From an uncultured Acetatifactor sp. (GTDB lineage: Bacteria; Bacillota; Clostridia; Lachnospirales; Lachnospiraceae), in assembly GCA_948496895.1 (NCBI GenBank), contig CAOOJO010000070.1, forward strand, positions 1 to 9,599: 9,599 nt of DNA. The letters run 5' to 3'. The notes beneath the pieces are model-generated. The model was not told where the DNA came from and ran no database searches. It was given only the letters and a program-made list of their open reading frames with translations. Both the position numbers and the translations under genes were made by a program. Positions 6,086 to 9,599 of this stretch are shown piece by piece. Numbering within the stretch: the first letter of the stretch is position 1; every line of letters begins with the position of its first letter.

Positions 6086-7105
6086 ATGGCAAAGATTTTT
6101 TATCAGGAAGACTGTAACCTGTCCCTTCTGGAGGGAAAGACCATCGCGATTATCGGCTACGGCAGTCAGGGACACGCCCACGCGCTGAACCTGAAGGACT
6201 CCGGCTGCCATGTGATCATCGGCCTGTACGAGGGCTCCAAGTCCTGGGACAAGGCCGTGAAGCAGGGCTTCGAGGTGTTCACCGCCGCCGAGGCCGCAAA
6301 GCAGGCAGACATCATCATGATCCTGATCAACGATGAGAAGCAGGCCGACCTTTACAAGAAGGACATCGAGCCCAACCTGGAGGAGGGCAACATGCTGATG
6401 TTCGCCCACGGCTTCAACATCCACTTCGGCTGCATCGTTCCTCCCGCCTATGTGGATGTGACCATGATCGCGCCCAAGGGGCCGGGACACACCGTGCGCA
6501 GCGAGTACCAGGAGGGCAAGGGCGTTCCCTGTCTGATTGCCGTGGAGCAGGATGCCACAGGCAAGGCACAGGACATCGCATTGGCATACGCCCTGGGCAT
6601 CGGCGGCGCAAGGGCAGGCGTCCTTGAGACCACCTTCCGCACCGAGACCGAGACAGACCTCTTCGGCGAGCAGGCCGTGCTCTGCGGCGGCGTCTGCGCT
6701 CTGATGCAGGCAGGCTTCGAGACATTGGTGGAGGCCGGCTATGACGAGAGGAACGCGTACTTCGAGTGCATCCATGAGATGAAGCTGATCGTAGACCTGA
6801 TTTACCAGAGCGGCTTCGCCGGCATGCGCTATTCCATCTCCAACACTGCCGAGTACGGCGATTACATCACCGGGCCCAAGATCATCACCGAGGAGACCAA
6901 GAAGGCCATGAAGAAGATCCTAAGCGACATCCAGGACGGAACCTTCGCCAAGGAGTTCCTGCTTGACATGTCCCCTGCCGGAAGACAGGTGCACTTCAAG
7001 GCCATGCGGAAACTGGCCAGCGAGCATCCCGCGGAGAAGGTGGGCGAGGAGATTCGTAAGCTCTATAGCTGGAACAATGAGGACGACAAGCTGATTAATA
7101 ACTGA
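6086..7105 (+). CDS. ilvC: Ketol-acid reductoisomerase (class I)
   Basis: This cytoplasmic enzyme isomerises and reduces acetolactate or acetohydroxybutyrate to the dihydroxy acids of valine, leucine and isoleucine synthesis, using Mg2+ and a nicotinamide cofactor. At 339 residues it has class I length. The N-terminal Rossmann domain has GYGSQGHAHALN (24-35). The cofactor-selecting loop reads GLYEGSKSW (46-54), keeping Ser51 and Ser53 but with Tyr48 where many NADPH enzymes have Arg. His108 (FAHGF) is in the active site. The knotted C-terminal domain supplies the metal ligands Asp191 and Glu195 (DLFGEQ) and Glu227 and Glu231 (FECIHEMK). The sequence closely resembles the Anaerostipes caccae enzyme as I recall it. 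The gene ends the amino-acid block and is followed by a strong terminator. NADPH is the likely cofactor, but this is not settled by sequence alone. Confidence 0.96.
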   Translation: MAKIFYQEDCNLSLLEGKTIAIIGYGSQGHAHALNLKDSGCHVIIGLYEGSKSWDKAVKQGFEVFTAAEAAKQADIIMILINDEKQADLYKKDIEPNLEEGNMLMFAHGFNIHFGCIVPPAYVDVTMIAPKGPGHTVRSEYQEGKGVPCLIAVEQDATGKAQDIALAYALGIGGARAGVLETTFRTETETDLFGEQAVLCGGVCALMQAGFETLVEAGYDERNAYFECIHEMKLIVDLIYQSGFAGMRYSISNTAEYGDYITGPKIITEETKKAMKKILSDIQDGTFAKEFLLDMSPAGRQVHFKAMRKLASEHPAEKVGEEIRKLYSWNNEDDKLINN

Positions 7106-7131
7106 TTATAGTCCGAAATATAAAAGATAAA

Positions 7132-7168
7132 AACCTTCGGAGGAGAAATCCCCGGAGGTTTTTTCTTT
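7132..7168 (+). terminator. Rho-independent terminator after ilvC
   Basis: AACCTTCGG (7132-7140) pairs with CCGGAGGTT (7152-7160) in a 9-bp stem with one G-U pair, followed at once by TTTTTTC and further T-rich sequence. It starts 27 bases after the ilvC stop codon and separates the amino-acid block from the iron-uptake genes. Confidence 0.9.
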
Positions 7169-7187
7169 AATTTTGTACAAAAAATAG

Positions 7188-7203
7188 GTTAGCATTTCCT
7201 AAC
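7188..7203. promoter_or_regulatory. GTTAG-N6-CTAAC operator-like box 1
   Basis: GTTAG (7188-7192), six bases, CTAAC (7199-7203). This copy lies about 45 bases upstream of the feoA -35 box. A degenerate copy (GTTAG at 7210-7214, then GAAAC at 7221-7225) lies 22 bases further on. It shares its arms and spacing with the three boxes downstream. Confidence 0.6.
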
Positions 7204-7247
7204 TCATTGGTTAGTGTGATGAAACGGAAGCAAGTTGCAAAAAAGCG

Positions 7248-7276
7248 TTGACAAAGATGAAGGAAAGTCATATTAT
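7248..7276 (+). promoter_or_regulatory. Promoter of the feo genes
   Basis: TTGACA (7248-7253) and TATTAT (7271-7276) are separated by 17 bases; TATAAT at 7274-7279 overlaps the -10 box. The operator-like box at 7285-7300 covers the expected transcription start, so a bound repressor would block this promoter. Confidence 0.75.
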
Positions 7277-7284
7277 AATATACG

Positions 7285-7300
7285 GTTAGTAAATACTAAC
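7285..7300. promoter_or_regulatory. GTTAG-N6-CTAAC operator-like box 2 (best copy)
   Basis: GTTAGTAAATACTAAC is an inverted repeat with perfect 7-bp arms around a 2-base centre. It begins 9 bases after the -10 box and so overlaps the likely transcription start. This is the standard position for a repressor operator, here most plausibly for a metal-sensing regulator. Confidence 0.7.
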
Positions 7301-7312
7301 TTCTGCCCTGAG

Positions 7313-7328
7313 GTTAGCGAAAACTAAT
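7313..7328. promoter_or_regulatory. GTTAG-N6-CTAAT operator-like box 3
   Basis: GTTAG (7313-7317), six bases, CTAAT (7324-7328), one base off the shared pattern. It starts 28 bases after box 2 and ends 27 bases before the first feoA start codon, within the expected untranslated leader. Confidence 0.6.
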
Positions 7329-7355
7329 ACATATCCAAAAGAAGGTGAATACAGG

Positions 7356-7565
7356 ATGCCGCTTACATTGGCAGAGGTCGGAGAGGAGAACATCATCCGG
7401 AAGATTGGGGGGAAGCAGGAGATAAAGGCACATCTGGAGAATCTGGGCTTCGTTGTGGGAGGAGCCGTCACGGTGATCAACACCATCGGGGGCAATGTCA
7501 TCGTGAACGTGAAGGATTCCCGCATCGCGGTCAGCAGGGAGATGGCACAGAAGATTATGGTGTGA
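7356..7565 (+). CDS. feoA: FeoA-domain protein, first copy
   Basis: FeoA proteins are small cytoplasmic SH3-like proteins that assist the FeoB ferrous-iron transporter. This 69-residue protein consists of one FeoA domain. The pattern HLENLGFVVGGAVTVI (residues 25-40) is followed by strands of GGNVIVNVKDSRIAVS and ends with AQKIMV, all typical of the family. The start at 7356 is supported by AAGGTG at 7342-7347, 8 bases upstream. It is the first gene after the iron-box-controlled promoter. A second, different FeoA follows 130 bp later, then feoB. The N-terminal stretch MPLTLAEVGEENIIRKIGG is less like copy 2, so the two proteins probably have distinct partners or contacts. No role beyond iron uptake is shown. 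Confidence 0.88.
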   Translation: MPLTLAEVGEENIIRKIGGKQEIKAHLENLGFVVGGAVTVINTIGGNVIVNVKDSRIAVSREMAQKIMV

Positions 7566-7570
7566 GAGAC

Positions 7571-7595
7571 GGCTCTGATATGCAGCAGCAGAGCC
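7571..7595 (+). other. Hairpin between the two feoA genes
   Basis: GGCTCTG (7571-7577) and CAGAGCC (7589-7595) form a perfect 7-bp stem with an 11-base loop, directly after the first feoA stop. A second imperfect stem follows, CCGGGCAT near 7613-7620 with ATGCCGG at 7631-7637. There is no run of T, so these are more likely mRNA stability or processing structures than terminators. Confidence 0.45.
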
Positions 7596-7695
7596 TCCTC
7601 TGAGGGGAAGCGCCGGGCATGCGGCGGGGAATGCCGGAGAGGCAGCGGTCTTAGCACAATTCTTAATGAATAATGAAGTGAGGAGGAAAACAGAA

Positions 7696-7923
7696 ATGAA
7701 GACACTGAGAGAAGCAAAGGTGGGCGATACCGTCCGGGTGGTAAAGCTCCACGGGGAGGGCGCGGTCAAGCGCCGTATCATGGACATGGGGCTGACGAAG
7801 GGCGTGGATGTGCAGGTTCGCAAGGTGGCGCCTTTGGGAGACCCGATTGAAGTGACGGTGCGCGGCTATGAACTTTCCATCCGGAAAGCGGATGCGGAAA
7901 TGATAGAAGTGGAAAGCGCGTAA
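7696..7923 (+). CDS. feoA: FeoA-domain protein, second copy
   Basis: This is a second FeoA, 75 residues from the chosen start. It has the standard FeoA pattern: a KVGDTVRVVKL strand, VKRRIMDMGLTKGVDVQV, then PLGDPIEVTVRGYELSIRKADAEMI. This is the form usually encoded directly before feoB. The frame is open further up to an ATG at 7666, but AGGAGG at 7681-7686 lies 9 bases before the ATG at 7696, and the family N-terminus fits MKTLREAKVG, so I chose 7696. It probably sits under the FeoB cytoplasmic domains and supports Fe2+ transport. feoB begins 92 bp later after another operator-like box. Confidence 0.92.
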   Translation: MKTLREAKVGDTVRVVKLHGEGAVKRRIMDMGLTKGVDVQVRKVAPLGDPIEVTVRGYELSIRKADAEMIEVESA

Positions 7924-7947
7924 AAAGCGTAGAAAAGATGTTTGTAC

Positions 7948-7964
7948 AGGGAAGACAATTCCCT
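7948..7964 (+). other. Short hairpin between feoA copy 2 and feoB
   Basis: AGGGAA (7948-7953) and TTCCCT (7959-7964) form a perfect 6-bp stem with a 5-base loop, followed by ATATTTT. It could act as a weak attenuator before feoB. A weak promoter-like pair overlaps it (TTGTAC at 7942, TATATT at 7964, 16 bases apart), so the function is undecided. Confidence 0.3.
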
Positions 7965-7981
7965 ATATTTTAAAGCCAATG

Positions 7982-7997
7982 GTTAGGCATAACTAAC
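7982..7997. promoter_or_regulatory. GTTAG-N6-CTAAC operator-like box 4, before feoB
   Basis: GTTAG (7982-7986), six bases, CTAAC (7993-7997), matching the boxes upstream of feoA. It ends 4 bases before the ribosome site AGGAGAGG (8001-8008) and 18 bases before the feoB ATG. This suggests separate metal control of feoB. Confidence 0.65.
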
Positions 7998-8015
7998 AAA
8001 AGGAGAGGAAACAGT

Positions 8016-9599
8016 ATGAGTATGCGGATAGCCCTTGCGGGCAACCCGAACTGCGGGAAGACCACATTGTTCAACGCCCTGACCGGCTCCAACCAGTTCG
8101 TCGGGAACTGGCCGGGCGTCACGGTAGAAAAGAAGGAAGGGAAACTGAAGAAGCACGATGGGGTCACCATCACCGACCTGCCGGGCATCTACTCCCTTTC
8201 CCCCTATACACTGGAGGAGGTGGTGGCCAGGAACTATCTCATCGGCGAGCGTCCGGACGCAATCCTGAACATCATCGATGGCACGAACCTGGAGAGGAAC
8301 CTGTACCTGACCACCCAGCTCACCGAGCTGGGCATCCCCGTGGTGGTGGCCATCAACATGATGGACGTGGTGGAGAAGAACGGGGACAAAATCAATACCA
8401 GGGAGCTGTCCCGGGAACTGGGCTGCAAGGTGGTGGAGGTTTCCGCCCTGAAAGGGAACGGCGTCATGGAAGCCGCGGAGTCTGCCATCGAAGCGGCGAA
8501 GAACGGGAAGACTGTTCCCATGCACACCTTCTCCGGCACGGTGGAGCACGCCCTGGCCCATATCGAGGAGGCTACAGTGCACGGGCTGCCGGAAGAGCAG
8601 CAGAGATGGTATGCCATCAAGCTCTTCGAGCGGGATGACAAGGTATTGGAGCAGCTGAAACTGGGCGAGTCCGTGACCTCCCATATTGAGACGGACATTA
8701 AGGCGGTGGAGGAAGAGATGGACGATGACGCGGAATCCATCATCACCAACGAGCGGTACATCTATATCGGCAGCATCATCAAGGGCTGCCTGAAGAAAAA
8801 GTCCACCGGAAGGTTGACCAGCTCCGATAAAATTGATAAAATCGTAACGAACCGCTTCCTGGGGCTTCCGATTTTCGCGGCCATTATGTTCCTGGTATAC
8901 TACATCTCCATGGTCACGGTAGGGGCTTCCGCCACGGACTGGGCCAATGACGGGCTGTTCGGAGACGGATGGCATCTGCTGGGCATCGGCTCCTCCGCCT
9001 ATGAGGAGGCGGTTTCCGAATACGGGGACGCGGCGCTGATTGTGGACGGGTATGACGTGTATACGGAAGAAAACGGCGCGGCGCCCACGGGGGACTTCCC
9101 TTATGAGGTGGAGGACGAGGAGACGCTGGAGGTCACGGTGGAGACGGCTTCCCTGGCGGATTATGAGGATGCCCTTGCCGTGATGGAGCGCTACGGCGAC
9201 GAGCCTGGCCCGGCGGATTACGGCGTATGGGTTCCGGGCATCCCTGTCCTGGTGGGGGACGCCCTGGAAGCGGCGGGCGTGGCGGACTGGCTTGCGGGCC
9301 TGATTAACGATGGTATCGTGGCCGGCGTGGGCGCGGTGCTGGGATTTGTGCCCCAGATGCTGGTGCTCTTCCTGCTCCTGGCGTTCCTGGAGGCCTGCGG
9401 CTACATGGCGCGTATCGCGTTCGTGCTTGACCGAATCTTTAGGAAATTCGGACTGTCCGGCAAGTCCTTCATCCCCATGCTCATCGGAACCGGCTGCGGC
9501 ATCCCGGGCATCATGGCCACCAAGACCATCGAGAACGAGCGCGACCGCCGCATGACGATCATGACGACGACCTTCATCCCCTGCGGCGCGAAGGTGCCC
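8016..9599 (+). CDS. feoB: Ferrous iron transporter FeoB, cut by the right edge
   Basis: FeoB is an inner-membrane Fe2+ transporter with an N-terminal G-protein domain. The first 528 codons are present, and the frame is open to the last base. G motifs are clear: GNPNCGKT (9-16, G1), DLPG (54-57, G3), NMMD (114-117, G4) and SAL (143-145, G5). A helical linker region leads to the first membrane segment at about 281-302. Then comes an unusual segment of about 100 residues (roughly 304-402), very rich in Asp and Glu with one Arg and no Lys. The transport core resumes with GIVAGVGAVLGFVPQM, LEACGYMARIAFVLDR, GKSFIPMLIGTGCGIPGIMA and IPCGAKVP, the family gate and Cys-containing motifs. Start and ribosome site (AGGAGAGG at 8001-8008) are convincing. 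The missing part should carry the remaining membrane helices. Confidence 0.95.
   Translation, partial: MSMRIALAGNPNCGKTTLFNALTGSNQFVGNWPGVTVEKKEGKLKKHDGVTITDLPGIYSLSPYTLEEVVARNYLIGERPDAILNIIDGTNLERNLYLTTQLTELGIPVVVAINMMDVVEKNGDKINTRELSRELGCKVVEVSALKGNGVMEAAESAIEAAKNGKTVPMHTFSGTVEHALAHIEEATVHGLPEEQQRWYAIKLFERDDKVLEQLKLGESVTSHIETDIKAVEEEMDDDAESIITNERYIYIGSIIKGCLKKKSTGRLTSSDKIDKIVTNRFLGLPIFAAIMFLVYYISMVTVGASATDWANDGLFGDGWHLLGIGSSAYEEAVSEYGDAALIVDGYDVYTEENGAAPTGDFPYEVEDEETLEVTVETASLADYEDALAVMERYGDEPGPADYGVWVPGIPVLVGDALEAAGVADWLAGLINDGIVAGVGAVLGFVPQMLVLFLLLAFLEACGYMARIAFVLDRIFRKFGLSGKSFIPMLIGTGCGIPGIMATKTIENERDRRMTIMTTTFIPCGAKVP

Noticed and set aside
7666..7695. Upstream ATG of feoA copy 2
   Set aside because: The strong ribosome site AGGAGG at 7681-7686 lies inside this extension and points to the ATG at 7696, which also matches the family N-terminus.

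Overview
The window is a stretch of bacterial chromosome with uninterrupted, tightly packed genes, all on the + strand. It is GC-rich within genes and AT-richer in the control regions. The protein sequences point to an anaerobic Bacillota of the Lachnospiraceae type. The ketol-acid reductoisomerase closely resembles the Anaerostipes caccae enzyme as I remember it. The methionine synthase ends after its B12 domain, as is common in anaerobic clostridia, and the locus has two FeoA proteins and a FeoB with an acidic insertion. I could run no database search, so the taxon is an inference.

Positions 1-7170 hold amino-acid biosynthesis. A cobalamin-dependent methionine synthase (metH, cut by the left edge) is followed 50 bp later by the acetolactate synthase catalytic subunit (ilvB). 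Next come a first regulatory subunit (ilvN copy 1), a small HELLH protein of unknown function, a second regulatory subunit (ilvN copy 2) and ketol-acid reductoisomerase (ilvC). IlvB with an ACT-domain partner makes acetolactate or acetohydroxybutyrate, and IlvC converts these to the dihydroxy acids of the valine, leucine and isoleucine pathway. A near-consensus sigma-A promoter (TTGACA-N17-TATGAT with an extended -10) sits after ilvN copy 1. The block can therefore be read as metH-ilvB-ilvN plus a second unit HELLH-ilvN-ilvC, perhaps with read-through between them. A rho-independent terminator ends the block after ilvC.

Positions 7180-9599 hold a ferrous-iron uptake locus: two small FeoA proteins and the start of the FeoB transporter, cut by the right edge. 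Its control DNA carries four copies of an inverted repeat, GTTAG-N6-CTAAC. Three lie around the promoter in front of the first feoA and one lies just before feoB, with a further degenerate copy. This looks like the operator of a metal-sensing repressor, most plausibly of the DtxR/IdeR/MntR class.

Most genes are ordinary. The points most worth a second look are the repeated GTTAG-N6-CTAAC operator, the two divergent ilvN copies served by one nearby ilvB, the uncharacterised HELLH protein between them, the Trp-to-Tyr change in IlvB's substrate-specificity position, the acidic extracytoplasmic insertion in FeoB, and a hairpin-rich 241-bp leader before ilvC. I found no tRNA, rRNA, CRISPR array, insertion sequence or phage gene.
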